Source: Aeromicrobium sp. Sec7.5 (GTDB lineage: Bacteria; Actinomycetota; Actinomycetes; Propionibacteriales; Nocardioidaceae). Taken from it: a DNA stretch of 64,000 nt. A model generated the notes under the pieces. That model was given only the letters and a program-made list of their open reading frames with translations. It was not told the origin of the DNA and searched no databases. Where the stretch lies: the NCBI RefSeq assembly GCF_036867135.1, contig NZ_JBAJIJ010000001.1, positions 1,550,001 to 1,614,000 on the forward strand, read 5' to 3'. Shown in pieces: positions 1 to 8,217 of the stretch (positions within the stretch are counted from its first letter, which is position 1; each line of letters starts with the position of its first letter). The position numbers and the translations under genes were made by a program.

Positions 1-204
1 CAGGGACAGCGCGTGGGCGATTCGTCCCGCGCCGCAGCCCGCGTCCAGGACGGCGCTGCCGGGTCTGGCCATCGCGTCGATCAGGCGGGCTTCGCCGTCG
101 ACGTCGTGGCCGGCGGCAGCGATGTCGACGAATCGCCGCGCGTAGTCGCGTCGCTCCTCCTGGCTCCGCTCCGAGAACCACCGCGTCGAGCGCTGTTCGT
201 CCAT
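1..204 (-). CDS. SAM-dependent methyltransferase, N-terminal fragment
   Basis: The first 68 codons of a class I methyltransferase whose 3' end lies outside the window. A SAM-binding motif I reading VLDAGCGAGR sits at about residues 51-60, where the first beta strand and glycine loop of the Rossmann fold belong. The N-terminus is rich in Arg and Glu (RSQEERRDYARRF), like small actinobacterial methyltransferases of unknown substrate. The ATG at 202-204 has a CAGGAT hexamer 7 bases upstream, so it may be leaderless. The fold is secure; the substrate cannot be told. Confidence 0.75.
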   Translation of the reverse strand, partial: MDEQRSTRWFSERSQEERRDYARRFVDIAAAGHDVDGEARLIDAMARPGSAVLDAGCGAGRIAHALSL

Positions 205-211
205 GCGCCTG

Positions 212-217
212 ATCCTG
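212..217 (-). promoter_or_regulatory. possible leaderless -10 box of the truncated methyltransferase
   Basis: CAGGAT lies 7 bases before the ATG. It fits the TAnnnT-like pattern seen at many starts here but has C in the first position. Confidence 0.35.
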
Positions 218-258
218 TCACTCGAACGTCGGACCGGCGCCCCGGCGGTCGTGCTGCC

Positions 259-1161
259 TCAGCCGGGGACACCCACGGTGCCGGTCGTGTCGCCGACGTC
301 GCTGCGCAGGGCGAAGTCGAGCTGAGAGCCGTCGTCACTGACATGGGCGAGCCCCGGCTCGGTGAGCGTCGCGACGACGGCGTCGGCCTCGGCCGGCGTG
401 AACCGGTTGAGGAAGAGCACGGGCTGCGGGTCGCCCTCGGCGGATGCTGAGATCTCGAGGTCCGCGGCCGGGTAGGCGATGGCAATCGCGAGGATCGCCT
501 GCAGCTGCGTGTCGGTGACACGGTCGGGCACGTCGACGATCCTGACGCGACCCTCCTCGGCCTGCACGCTCCCGCCGTCGCTCCACGCAGGAAGGGCCCG
601 GAGGGCGGTCATCAGGTCCGGTAGAGCCACCGCCGAGGTCGCGCGGAGCTCGAAGTTGCCCGCTGCCGTGCCGACGTGGTCGACACCGTCCATCGTGCTC
701 ATCGCCAGCGCGGCGGCCGTGTCCGCCGCTGCCGAGGTGTGGACCTCCGGCCACACCTCGACCTGGACCAGGCTCTCCGGAACCGCCTCGTCGACGCTGA
801 TGCCCTCGCCGATCGTGAGCTGCGCGGCCCACCGCGCGTCACCGTGGTGCCGGTCCATGAACGCACGGACCTCCTCGGCCGCCTCGCCGGCCTGCGCCGT
901 CGTCGTCGTGTCGGCGAGGGACACGTGGACGTCCAGCGACCACAGGTCCGGGTCCGAACGGTCGGCGGGTGCCGGCTCGGCGACGGCGGTCTGCACCGCA
1001 CGCACCTCCTCGACCCCGGGGATCGTCCGCAGCTCGTCCGAGGCGAGCTGCTCCAAGGAGATGCTGGTGTCCCTGTCGTCCTCGCCAGCGGAGGAGCAGC
1101 CGGTCAGCAGGAGCGCGACGAGCACCGCACCGGCAGCGCGACGGATCGAGTTCCCGAGCAT
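259..1161 (-). CDS. putative secreted lipoprotein of unknown function
   Basis: A 300-residue protein with a lipoprotein signal: basic start (MLGNSIRR), hydrophobic stretch (AVLVALLL) and lipobox LTGC followed by an acidic linker. It should be exported, acylated at the lipobox Cys and held on the outer face of the membrane. I chose the ATG at 1161 because longer versions begin inside the upstream carboxylase gene and would bury the signal peptide. The mature part looks like several alpha/beta modules of about 80 residues with no catalytic motif I recognise. Function unknown. Confidence 0.7.
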   Translation of the reverse strand: MLGNSIRRAAGAVLVALLLTGCSSAGEDDRDTSISLEQLASDELRTIPGVEEVRAVQTAVAEPAPADRSDPDLWSLDVHVSLADTTTTAQAGEAAEEVRAFMDRHHGDARWAAQLTIGEGISVDEAVPESLVQVEVWPEVHTSAAADTAAALAMSTMDGVDHVGTAAGNFELRATSAVALPDLMTALRALPAWSDGGSVQAEEGRVRIVDVPDRVTDTQLQAILAIAIAYPAADLEISASAEGDPQPVLFLNRFTPAEADAVVATLTEPGLAHVSDDGSQLDFALRSDVGDTTGTVGVPG

Positions 1162-1204
1162 GACGGAAAGTCTCACACGATCGAGCGCACCGATGACCCG
1201 TCCG

Positions 1205-2749
1205 TCAGCCGACGGCTGAGGCGGCACGCAGGGTCGCGGCGATGGCCGCCGGTGTCTCGGCAGGGTCGATGACGTCGTCGATCTCGAAGACGCGGGCGAC
1301 GTTGAGCGCGTGGGCGTGCTTGCGCAGCTCCGCGGTGTGCTGCAGCACCGCGGCCTCGCGCTCGTCCTCGGGCATCGCGGCGAGCTCGTGCGCGAGTGAC
1401 AGGCGCACGGCCCCCTCCAGGCCCATCGCCCCCAGGTGGGCGCCCGGCCACGCCACCGTCAGGTGGGGGCGGTGCGTGCTGCCGCCGAGCATCGCCTGGG
1501 CGCCGAGGCCGTAGCCGCGCCTGAGCACGACGCCGACGAGGGGGACCGTGAGCCGTGCTCCCGCGGTGACCATGCGGGACGCCTCGCGGACCAGGCCGGT
1601 GCGCTCGGTCTCGGGTCCGACCATGAAGCCGGGCGTGTCCACCAACGACACGACCGGCAGGCCCCAGCGCTCGCACAGGTCCAGGAAGTCGGCCGCCTTC
1701 GACGAGGCCCCCGTCGTGAGGGCTCCGGCAAGGTGCGTCGACTGGTTGGCGACGACTCCGACGGGCAAGCCGTCGATCCGGGCGAAGCACGTGACCAGCT
1801 CGGGCGCGAACGCCTCACGCAGCCACAGGACCGTGTCAGGGTCAGCCAGGGACTCGACCACAATACGGACGTCGAACGCCTCGCGGTCGTTGTCGGGCAG
1901 TGCGCTACGCAGGTGCTTGGCGTCGGCCGGCGCACTGCGGGGGCCAGGCCCCTGCAAGAGCGCCAGGACCTGCTGCACGACCTCGACGGCCTCAGCCTCG
2001 TCGGCGACCAGGACGTCCAGCACCCCGTTGGGCGCTTGGTCCGACACGGGTCCGATCTCCTCGGGCGTGAACGTGCCGAGACCCCCACCGGCGATCATCG
2101 CCGGACCCGCCATGCCGAGGTTGGCGTCGGGCGTGGCGATCCGCAGGTCCGCGCAGCCGGCGATCACGGCATTGCCCGCGAAGCAGCGTCCCGAGACCAC
2201 CGCGATCCGAGGTGCCACGCCCTGGAGCTCGGCCCAGAGAGCGAACGACCCGACGTCGAGCGCCGAGACCAGGGGGATGTCGGTGTCGCCCGGGCGCCCG
2301 CCACCACCCTCGGTGAAGAACACCGTGGGCAGCCGCATGCGCCCGGCAAGCTCGATCAGCCGGTCGGACTTCCGGTGTCCCCGCATGCCCTGAGTGCCGG
2401 CCATCACGAGGTAGTCGTACGACAGCACGGCGCACGGGCGTCCGTCGACCGTGGCGGTGCCGCCGATGATGCCGTCGGCCGGCGTGTCGACGACGAGATC
2501 GGCGAGGTCGCGCCGCGACTCCTGCGCCGCCGTGACGAATCGTCCGTACTCGACCAGGGACCCGGGGTCCACCAGGTCGGCGATGTTCTCGCGCGCGGTG
2601 CGCCGCCCCTTCGCGTGCCACCGGGCGACCTTCTCGGGTCGAGCCGCGTCGGTCGTCAGGAACCGCCGCGCGAGCACCTCGAGCAGCCCGTCGGCGGGGA
2701 CCTCGTCGTCGTCCTGGGCAGCGTCCTGCGCATCGTGGTGCTCGGTCAC
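1205..2749 (-). CDS. acyl-CoA carboxylase carboxyltransferase (beta) subunit
   Basis: A 514-residue carboxyltransferase of the biotin-dependent acyl-CoA carboxylase family (acetyl-/propionyl-CoA type), which moves CO2 from carboxybiotin to an acyl-CoA. Length and layout fit AccD/PccB proteins: an N-terminal crotonase-like half with the conserved ARENIADLVDPGS segment, FTEGGGGRPGDTD, and the oxyanion-type GRCFAGNAVIAGC region, then a C-terminal half with DTPGFMVGPETE. No biotin carboxylase or biotin carrier gene is nearby, so the alpha partner must be encoded elsewhere. GTG start. Substrate is undetermined; a propionyl-, acetyl- or longer acyl-CoA is possible. Confidence 0.88.
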   Translation of the reverse strand: MTEHHDAQDAAQDDDEVPADGLLEVLARRFLTTDAARPEKVARWHAKGRRTARENIADLVDPGSLVEYGRFVTAAQESRRDLADLVVDTPADGIIGGTATVDGRPCAVLSYDYLVMAGTQGMRGHRKSDRLIELAGRMRLPTVFFTEGGGGRPGDTDIPLVSALDVGSFALWAELQGVAPRIAVVSGRCFAGNAVIAGCADLRIATPDANLGMAGPAMIAGGGLGTFTPEEIGPVSDQAPNGVLDVLVADEAEAVEVVQQVLALLQGPGPRSAPADAKHLRSALPDNDREAFDVRIVVESLADPDTVLWLREAFAPELVTCFARIDGLPVGVVANQSTHLAGALTTGASSKAADFLDLCERWGLPVVSLVDTPGFMVGPETERTGLVREASRMVTAGARLTVPLVGVVLRRGYGLGAQAMLGGSTHRPHLTVAWPGAHLGAMGLEGAVRLSLAHELAAMPEDEREAAVLQHTAELRKHAHALNVARVFEIDDVIDPAETPAAIAATLRAASAVG

Positions 2750-2759
2750 GGTCGCCTCG

Positions 2760-3254
2760 TCACTCGTAGACGTACGGCACGACCCGGACCTCGACCTCAG
2801 CCTGGATCGTGGCGCCCTCGCAGTCGGGGACGGGCGTGTCTCGGCCCTCGTAGATCACGTCGAAGTCGTACTCGCCCTCGCGGTCGATGCGCTTGCCCAC
2901 GAGGTAGTTCTCCAGCTTCGCCTGGACGCCGGCTCGACTGGCTCCGGTGCACTCCGGGCCACCGCCCTCGACGCGGAGGAACGTGATCTCGGCCGACGAG
3001 ATCTCGACCTCCTCGGGCTCGCGGTTCTCGACCGTGTAGAGGACGGTGACCTCCTCGCCCTCGGGCACCTCGACGCCGGGCGCGCGCTGGACCTGCATCT
3101 CCTTGCCCTCCGCGGTGTCGCTCTCGGAGCCGCCGAAGAGGCCGGGTGCGACGAGCTGCTGCACCGCGACGGCGACGAGCGCGACGGCGATCACCACCCA
3201 GCTGATGGGCTTCTTGAGCCAGTCGCCCAGCGTGTTCACGTTCTTCTCGGTCAT
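2760..3254 (-). CDS. membrane-anchored protein of unknown function
   Basis: A 164-residue protein with a short cytoplasmic N-terminus, one membrane segment at about residues 17-36 (SWVVIAVALVAVAV) and an exported domain of about 120 residues. The exported part alternates beta-strand-like stretches, carries two cysteines (PECTGAS and PDCEGAT) that could pair, and ends VPYVYE. A purine-rich SD (GGGGGA) precedes the ATG. It ends 10 bases before the carboxyltransferase gene on the same strand, so co-transcription is likely, but the link is unexplained. No family recognised. Confidence 0.65.
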   Translation of the reverse strand: MTEKNVNTLGDWLKKPISWVVIAVALVAVAVQQLVAPGLFGGSESDTAEGKEMQVQRAPGVEVPEGEEVTVLYTVENREPEEVEISSAEITFLRVEGGGPECTGASRAGVQAKLENYLVGKRIDREGEYDFDVIYEGRDTPVPDCEGATIQAEVEVRVVPYVYE

Positions 3255-3314
3255 GTGGATCCCCCATCCAGTGGCCTGTGTCGGGGTTCAGTCTGTCCTA
3301 CGCCGAGCGACAGG

Positions 3315-3647
3315 TCATCCGAGGACCGCCAGCATGACCGCGGTGGCCGCGAAGGCCAGCACCAGCACGACCGCCGCCACCGACGGGCCGAGCGTGCCGG
3401 GAGGGCGAGGGTCCCCGCTCGTGAGGCGACGGTAGGCGCGGCGATACCGGTGCGTCCCGTACATCACGGCGGCCAGACCGCAGATCATCAGGGGGAGGGC
3501 GGCGACCAGGCTCCCGACGGAGACCTCACCGTCGTCCGCGAACCGCATCACGGCGAGGCCCACCACCAGCACGGCCGCGCCGGTGCGCAGCCACGCCAGA
3601 TGGGTCCGCTCGTTCGCCAGGTGGTCCCGCCAGGTGTCGTCCTGCAC
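3315..3647 (-). CDS. DUF202 family small membrane protein
   Basis: A protein of about 110 residues with the DUF202 signature NERTHLAWLRTG near the N-terminus (about residues 10-21), then three hydrophobic segments (GAAVLVVGLAVM, LVAALPLMICGLAAVM, VAAVVLVLAFAATAVMLAV). This is the layout of YidH-like inner-membrane proteins of unknown function. I chose the GTG at 3647 because the longer frame upstream is basic, lacks family similarity and overlaps the kinase gene. It could be co-transcribed with that kinase. Confidence 0.72.
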   Translation of the reverse strand: MQDDTWRDHLANERTHLAWLRTGAAVLVVGLAVMRFADDGEVSVGSLVAALPLMICGLAAVMYGTHRYRRAYRRLTSGDPRPPGTLGPSVAAVVLVLAFAATAVMLAVLG

Positions 3648-3663
3648 GGTGCCACTCTGCCAG

Positions 3664-5289
3664 TCAGGGGTGCGCGTGTCCGGCCGGCGTCCGGTCAGCG
3701 CGCAGACGCCCGGACCACTGCAACGACGTCCCGCCGGTCGGTCGTTCCTCGACCACGAACGTTCCGTCGTGACGCCGGGCACGCATCTCCAGGTTCGACA
3801 GGCCGCTGCGCCTGGCCATGGGCCCGGGGCCACGGCCGTCGTCGAGCACGAGGACCGTGAGGCTGTGGTCGACTACCGCGATCTCGACATCGATCGAGTG
3901 CGCTCCTGAGTGGCGCACCGCATTCGTCAGCGCCTCGCTGACGACCGCCTCGACGTCGTGCGACAGGTCGTCGTCGGTCACGAGGTCGACAGGCCCGTCG
4001 AACACGACCGTGGGCCGCCGCGGGAGCGTGCCGCCGATGCGCTCGACGATCTCGATGACGCGCGATCGCGGGGTCGAGCCGGCGGTGAGGCTGTCGCGGT
4101 TGAGCGCGTAGATGCTCTGGCGGATCTGGGTGATCGCACCGTCGATCTCGTGCACCAGGTCGGACAGGCGGCGTCTGGGCTCCCCGTCGACCTGCGTGGC
4201 GGTGGCCTGGAGGCTGAGCCCGGTGGCGAACAGTCGCTGGATGACGTGGTCGTGGAGGTCGCGAGCGATCCGGTTGCGGTCCTCCAGCATCGCGACCCGC
4301 TGCCGCGTGCGCCGGACCTCGGCGCGGTCGAGCACGACACCGACGTGGCTCGTGAACGAGCGCACGACCTCGACGTCGCGCTCGGCGAGCTCCGGGCCCG
4401 TCCCGCGGTTGGCCACGCACAAGGCGGTGCGACGCCCGGGGGTCGTCGCGAACGGCACCAGCAGGAGGTGGCACTGCGTCGCGAAGTCACCCTCGGCGGT
4501 GTCCAGCACGAGCGACACGCCGTTCAGCACAGCGGCGTCGCCCCCGGTGCACTGGGAGAAGGTCATGTCGACCGGACGAGCCCGGCTCACGGCCAGGGCG
4601 GCGCTGTTGAACCCGACGACGTGCTCGACGATCACCTCGTCGACCTCCTCGTCGATCGAGCAGATCAGGGCGACATCGGTCTGGGCCGCGTCGCGCATCC
4701 GCTCCAGCAGGCGGGGGATCTGCTCGACCTCCTCGTCGACCATGACGCCACGGGCTGCCTCGGCCAGGGCGCGTGACCATCGCTCGCGCCGGATCGACTC
4801 GTCGAACTGTCGCGCGTTCTCGATCGCGATGCCCGCGGTGGCCGCCAGGGCCTCGGCCAGCTCGACGTCCTCGGCCGTGAAGGTGCCGCTGCGACTGTTG
4901 GCGAGGTAGAGATTGCCGTAGATCTCGTCCCGCACCCGGATCTGGGCCCCCAGGAAGCTCGTCATCGACGGGTGCCCCGGTGGGAAGCCGATCGACCGGG
5001 GATCGTCGCCAAGCGCGCTCAGGCTCAAGGGACGCGGGGCGTCGATGATGGCCCCCAGCAGCCCCTTGCCCTCGGGCTGGCGTCCGATCGCGAGCTCGAC
5101 CTCCGGGTCGATGCCGGAGTGGATGAACTTCTCGATCTCCCGGTCCGGACCGAGCACGCCCATCCCGGCGAACTCGGCATTCATGAGCTCTGCGGCCATC
5201 GCGACGATGCGGTGCAGGACGGAGTCGAGGTCGAGGTCGCTCGTGATCGCCTGGTTGACGCGGATCAGGTTGTGGAGACGGGACTGCAC
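3664..5289 (-). CDS. GAF-domain sensor histidine kinase, DevS/DosT-like
   Basis: A soluble kinase of about 541 residues: GAF domain 1 (about 10-165), a second GAF-like domain (about 175-325), a HisKA_3 dimerisation helix with phospho-acceptor RDLHDHVIQRLFATG (His about 346), then HATPase with N-box EALTNAVRH and G-box DDGRGPG. This is the M. tuberculosis DevS/DosT architecture. The first GAF reads SIGFPPGHPSM and GNLYLAN, keeping the positions I recall as DevS heme ligand His149 and distal Tyr171, so a heme gas or redox sensor is possible. A full-length SD, AAGGAGGTGA, sits 5 bases before the GTG at 5289, which I prefer to the GTG at 5298 that overlaps it. No response regulator gene is nearby. 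Confidence 0.85.
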   Translation of the reverse strand: MQSRLHNLIRVNQAITSDLDLDSVLHRIVAMAAELMNAEFAGMGVLGPDREIEKFIHSGIDPEVELAIGRQPEGKGLLGAIIDAPRPLSLSALGDDPRSIGFPPGHPSMTSFLGAQIRVRDEIYGNLYLANSRSGTFTAEDVELAEALAATAGIAIENARQFDESIRRERWSRALAEAARGVMVDEEVEQIPRLLERMRDAAQTDVALICSIDEEVDEVIVEHVVGFNSAALAVSRARPVDMTFSQCTGGDAAVLNGVSLVLDTAEGDFATQCHLLLVPFATTPGRRTALCVANRGTGPELAERDVEVVRSFTSHVGVVLDRAEVRRTRQRVAMLEDRNRIARDLHDHVIQRLFATGLSLQATATQVDGEPRRRLSDLVHEIDGAITQIRQSIYALNRDSLTAGSTPRSRVIEIVERIGGTLPRRPTVVFDGPVDLVTDDDLSHDVEAVVSEALTNAVRHSGAHSIDVEIAVVDHSLTVLVLDDGRGPGPMARRSGLSNLEMRARRHDGTFVVEERPTGGTSLQWSGRLRADRTPAGHAHP

Positions 5290-5363
5290 GACCCTCACCT
5301 CCTTCGTGCGGGAGGCCGGCGGCCCCTGGCCACATGCTAGGTGGCCGCAGGCTCACCGAACGG

Positions 5364-6818
5364 TCAAACGGGGAGCAGGCGCGAGATGAACTGCTCGAGC
5401 TGCGTGATCGTGCGGCACTCATGCATCTCGACGACCTCGGCGTACTCCGGGGCGACCGAGTCGCCCAGACCCCAGGAGCCCGGGTGCTCAGGGTTGAGCC
5501 AGAAGCTGCGCCGCGACCGCTGGACGATCTCGTGCAGGTCCTCGAGTCGCAGAGCCTGGTTGTTGTTGCGGGCGTCGCCGAGGATCAGGACCGAGGTCCG
5601 GGGGCCCACGACGTCGAGGCGCTCCAGGGCGAAGTCACGGAACGACTCGCCGTAGTCGCTGCTCGTGTGCCACTTGGTGATGCGGGCCTCCTCTGCGATC
5701 CGGCGACGGACGTCGACGCCCTCACGCACGATGTCGGTCACCTCGTCGACCGTGTTGACGAACGCGAACACGCGCACCTTGCTGAACTGCTCGTGCAGGG
5801 CCTGCACCAGCAGCATCGCGAAGTCGGAGAAGCCGGCGACGGAGCCGGACATGTCGCACAGGAGGACCAGCTCGGGCCGGGTGCGGTGCGGGGGAGCGTG
5901 CACGGGGCGCATCGGCACGCCACCGGTGCCCATGGCCCGGCGCATCGTGCGCCGGATGTCGATGCGACCGCGCCGCGAGCGACGACGGCGTGCAGACAGG
6001 CGGGTCGCGAGCTTGCGGGCCAGCGGCTGCACGGCCTGCCGGAGGTCGGCGAGCTGCTGGGCGTTCGCCGACAGGAAGTCGACCTCGGACGTGCTGCGTC
6101 GCACGGCATGCTTCGTGACGAGGTCGCGGCCGCGGACCTCCGCGGTGCGTCGCCGGGCCTCGCTCTCGACCATCGTGCGGAACAGGTCGATCATCCGTCG
6201 TACCTCGTCGCGGGTGAGGGAGTCGGCCACGTCCCCGCCGCCGAGGCCGGGGGAGGACCCCCCGGATCCGGACCCACCCCCCGGTCCGTCGCCCTGCCCC
6301 TGGCCCCGACCCTGCTGCTGCGCCCGCATGGCCTCGGCCGCCGCCGTGAGCGTGCGCGGGTTGAGACGGTCGAGGGTCTGGTACGCCGACCATCCCGCCT
6401 CGCTGCTCCCGGCGGTGGGCACGCTGCCGAGGGTCTCGACCGCGAGCTCCGCGAGCTGCTGCATCATCCGCTGGTCACCCTCGGCGATCGCCATGAGCAG
6501 GAGGTCACGGAGGTCCTCGGCCGACTCCGCGTCGATCTCAGAGGCGGCCACCCCGACCCCGATCCCGGCCGGGAAGTACAGGTTGTAGGTCATGTCGAAG
6601 ACCTCACGCTGCCCGCCGCGGCGCACCAGCGCGCTCGCGAGCCCCTCGCGCAGACGGAGACGGTCGTCGAGCCCGAGGGCGGCCATCACGGCGGCGGCGT
6701 CGACGGTCTCGCTGGTGCCGGCGCGCAGGCCCTTGCTCCGCAGGGCCTCGACGAAGTCGACCAGGCGCTCGGCCAGGTCGGCCGGCGGCTCCTCGTCGCG
6801 TCGGGGGTCGGACGCCAT
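5364..6818 (-). CDS. VWA domain protein, CoxE-like
   Basis: A 484-residue protein of the CoxE/VWA family that partners with MoxR ATPases. The N-terminal helical half is followed by a Gly/Gln-rich low-complexity linker (about 168-196) and a basic stretch (ARRRRSRRGR). The C-terminal von Willebrand A domain has a MIDAS start DMSGS (322-326) and a later LGDARNNN that could supply the distal Asp. In carboxydotrophs CoxE and CoxD help load the metal cluster of CO dehydrogenase; no such enzyme is encoded here, so the client is unknown. It lies 1 base after the MoxR gene and must be co-transcribed. Confidence 0.85.
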   Translation of the reverse strand: MASDPRRDEEPPADLAERLVDFVEALRSKGLRAGTSETVDAAAVMAALGLDDRLRLREGLASALVRRGGQREVFDMTYNLYFPAGIGVGVAASEIDAESAEDLRDLLLMAIAEGDQRMMQQLAELAVETLGSVPTAGSSEAGWSAYQTLDRLNPRTLTAAAEAMRAQQQGRGQGQGDGPGGGSGSGGSSPGLGGGDVADSLTRDEVRRMIDLFRTMVESEARRRTAEVRGRDLVTKHAVRRSTSEVDFLSANAQQLADLRQAVQPLARKLATRLSARRRRSRRGRIDIRRTMRRAMGTGGVPMRPVHAPPHRTRPELVLLCDMSGSVAGFSDFAMLLVQALHEQFSKVRVFAFVNTVDEVTDIVREGVDVRRRIAEEARITKWHTSSDYGESFRDFALERLDVVGPRTSVLILGDARNNNQALRLEDLHEIVQRSRRSFWLNPEHPGSWGLGDSVAPEYAEVVEMHECRTITQLEQFISRLLPV

Positions 6819-6819
6819 G

Positions 6820-7737
6820 TCAGTTCGCGGACGGGGTCAGGATCGACGGGAGATCGAGCTTGGCGCGCGCCTTCGCGATGTCGTCCTGGTGCTTCAGGAT
6901 CACGCCGAGGCTCTCGCCCACGACCTGCGGGTCGAGGGTCTTCGCGCCCAGCGCCACGAGGGTGCGGGCCCAGTCGATCGTCTCGGCGACCGAGGGCGCC
7001 TTGCGAAGTCCGAGGTTGCGCAGGGCCGCGACGACCCGGATCAACGAGTCGGCCAGGGCGCCGTCGAGCTCCGGGACCTTGAGGCGGACGATCTTCCGCT
7101 CGAGCTCAGCCTCGGGGAAGTCGACGTGCAGGAACAGGCATCGGCGCCGCAGGGCCTCGGACAGCTCACGCGTGGCGTTCGAGGTCAGGACGACGAACGG
7201 TCGGTTGGTCGCGGTGATGGTGCCGAGCTCCGGGACCGTGATCTGGAAGTCGCCAAGAACCTCGAGGAGCAGACCCTCGATCTCGACGTCGGCCTTGTCG
7301 GTCTCGTCGATCAGCAGCACGGTGGGACCGTCGTTGCGGATGGCCTTGAGCAGCGGCCGCGCGAGGAGGAACTCCTCGCTGAAGATGTCGGAGCGTGCCT
7401 CGTCCCACGACTCCTCCCGGCCCGCGGTGATGCGGAGCAGCTGCTTGGCGTGGTTCCACTCGTACAGGGCGCGTGCCTCGTCGACCCCCTCGTAGCACTG
7501 CAGCCGCACCAGCTCCGCGCCCGTCGCGGCGGCCACCGCGCGGGAGAGCTCGGTCTTGCCCACGCCAGCAGGACCCTCCACGAGCAGCGGCTTGCCGAGC
7601 CGGTCGGCGAGGAACACCGTCGTCGCGACGGAGTCGGACGCGAGGTACCCCACGTCCGCGAGCCGGGCGATGACGTCGTCGACGCTCGCGAACGAGGGCG
7701 TGACCGGGGTGTCGTGACCTGACGGTGGGGTGCTCAT
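6820..7737 (-). CDS. MoxR-family AAA+ ATPase, CoxD-like
   Basis: A 305-residue AAA+ ATPase with Walker A GPAGVGKT (55-62), Walker B LLIDETDKAD (141-150) and sensor 1 around VLTSNATRELS. Length and order match MoxR proteins, chaperone ATPases that work with VWA proteins to mature metalloenzymes or other complexes. SD AAAGGA stands 6 bases before the ATG. The gene heads an operon with the CoxE-like gene, and a divergent SRPBCC gene starts 49 bases away, together mimicking the coxD-coxE-coxG accessory trio. Confidence 0.88.
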   Translation of the reverse strand: MSTPPSGHDTPVTPSFASVDDVIARLADVGYLASDSVATTVFLADRLGKPLLVEGPAGVGKTELSRAVAAATGAELVRLQCYEGVDEARALYEWNHAKQLLRITAGREESWDEARSDIFSEEFLLARPLLKAIRNDGPTVLLIDETDKADVEIEGLLLEVLGDFQITVPELGTITATNRPFVVLTSNATRELSEALRRRCLFLHVDFPEAELERKIVRLKVPELDGALADSLIRVVAALRNLGLRKAPSVAETIDWARTLVALGAKTLDPQVVGESLGVILKHQDDIAKARAKLDLPSILTPSAN

Positions 7738-7774
7738 GACGTCCTTTCCATCGGCGGACCGGGGCGCCGCCGCC

Positions 7775-7780
7775 TACCAT
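7775..7780 (+). promoter_or_regulatory. leaderless -10 box, SRPBCC gene
   Basis: TACCAT, then 6 bases, then the GTG at 7787. This supports that start over an ATG further upstream that overlaps the MoxR gene. Confidence 0.55.
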
Positions 7781-7786
7781 CGTGCC

Positions 7787-8182
7787 GTGGAGGGTATCGA
7801 GATCGTGCGCGAGGTGCCGTTGACGCCCGACGAGGCGTGGGCGCGGATCACTGACTGGCCACGTCACGCCCAGGCTGTCCCGCTCACGACGATCCAGCGG
7901 ACGTCGAACGGCTTCGTCGCGCGCACGGGGGTCGGCCGGCTCGGGTTCGACGACCCGATGCGCGTCGTCGAGAACGACCCGCCCCGTTACTGCCGGCTGG
8001 TCAAGGACGGCCGCGTCGTGACGGGATACGCCGAGATCCTCGTCGAGCCGACCGCGACGGGCAGTCGCGTCACCTGGCGGGAGTCGCTGCACGTGCGGGG
8101 CGTTCCGCGGGCCTTCGCCGGTCTCGAGCGCTGGTCGTCGCGCCTGCTGTTCGGCCGAGTCCTGGACGACGTCCTGGCCTGA
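7787..8182 (+). CDS. SRPBCC family protein (polyketide cyclase/CoxG-like fold)
   Basis: A 131-residue protein with the START/SRPBCC pattern: an N-terminal strand EIVREVPLTPDEAWARITD, alternating strands, and a C-terminal long helix (RAFAGLERWSSRLLFGRVLDDVLA). These proteins bind hydrophobic ligands in a deep cavity. CoxG, which anchors or assists CO dehydrogenase maturation, has the same fold, and the divergent MoxR-VWA pair makes that comparison worth noting. The start is chosen from the -10 box 6 bases upstream. Ligand unknown. Confidence 0.75.
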   Translation: MEGIEIVREVPLTPDEAWARITDWPRHAQAVPLTTIQRTSNGFVARTGVGRLGFDDPMRVVENDPPRYCRLVKDGRVVTGYAEILVEPTATGSRVTWRESLHVRGVPRAFAGLERWSSRLLFGRVLDDVLA

Positions 8183-8205
8183 GTGCCGGGCCACCGCCGT
8201 CTGCG

Positions 8206-8211
8206 TACGAT
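8206..8211 (+). promoter_or_regulatory. leaderless -10 box, M20 peptidase
   Basis: TACGAT followed by 6 bases and the ATG at 8218. Confidence 0.55.
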
Positions 8212-8217
8212 CGGGAC

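Noticed and set aside
3647-3833. Longer N-terminal extension of the DUF202 protein
   Set aside because: It overlaps the kinase gene, is basic and Cys-rich, and lies before the family start at a good GTG.
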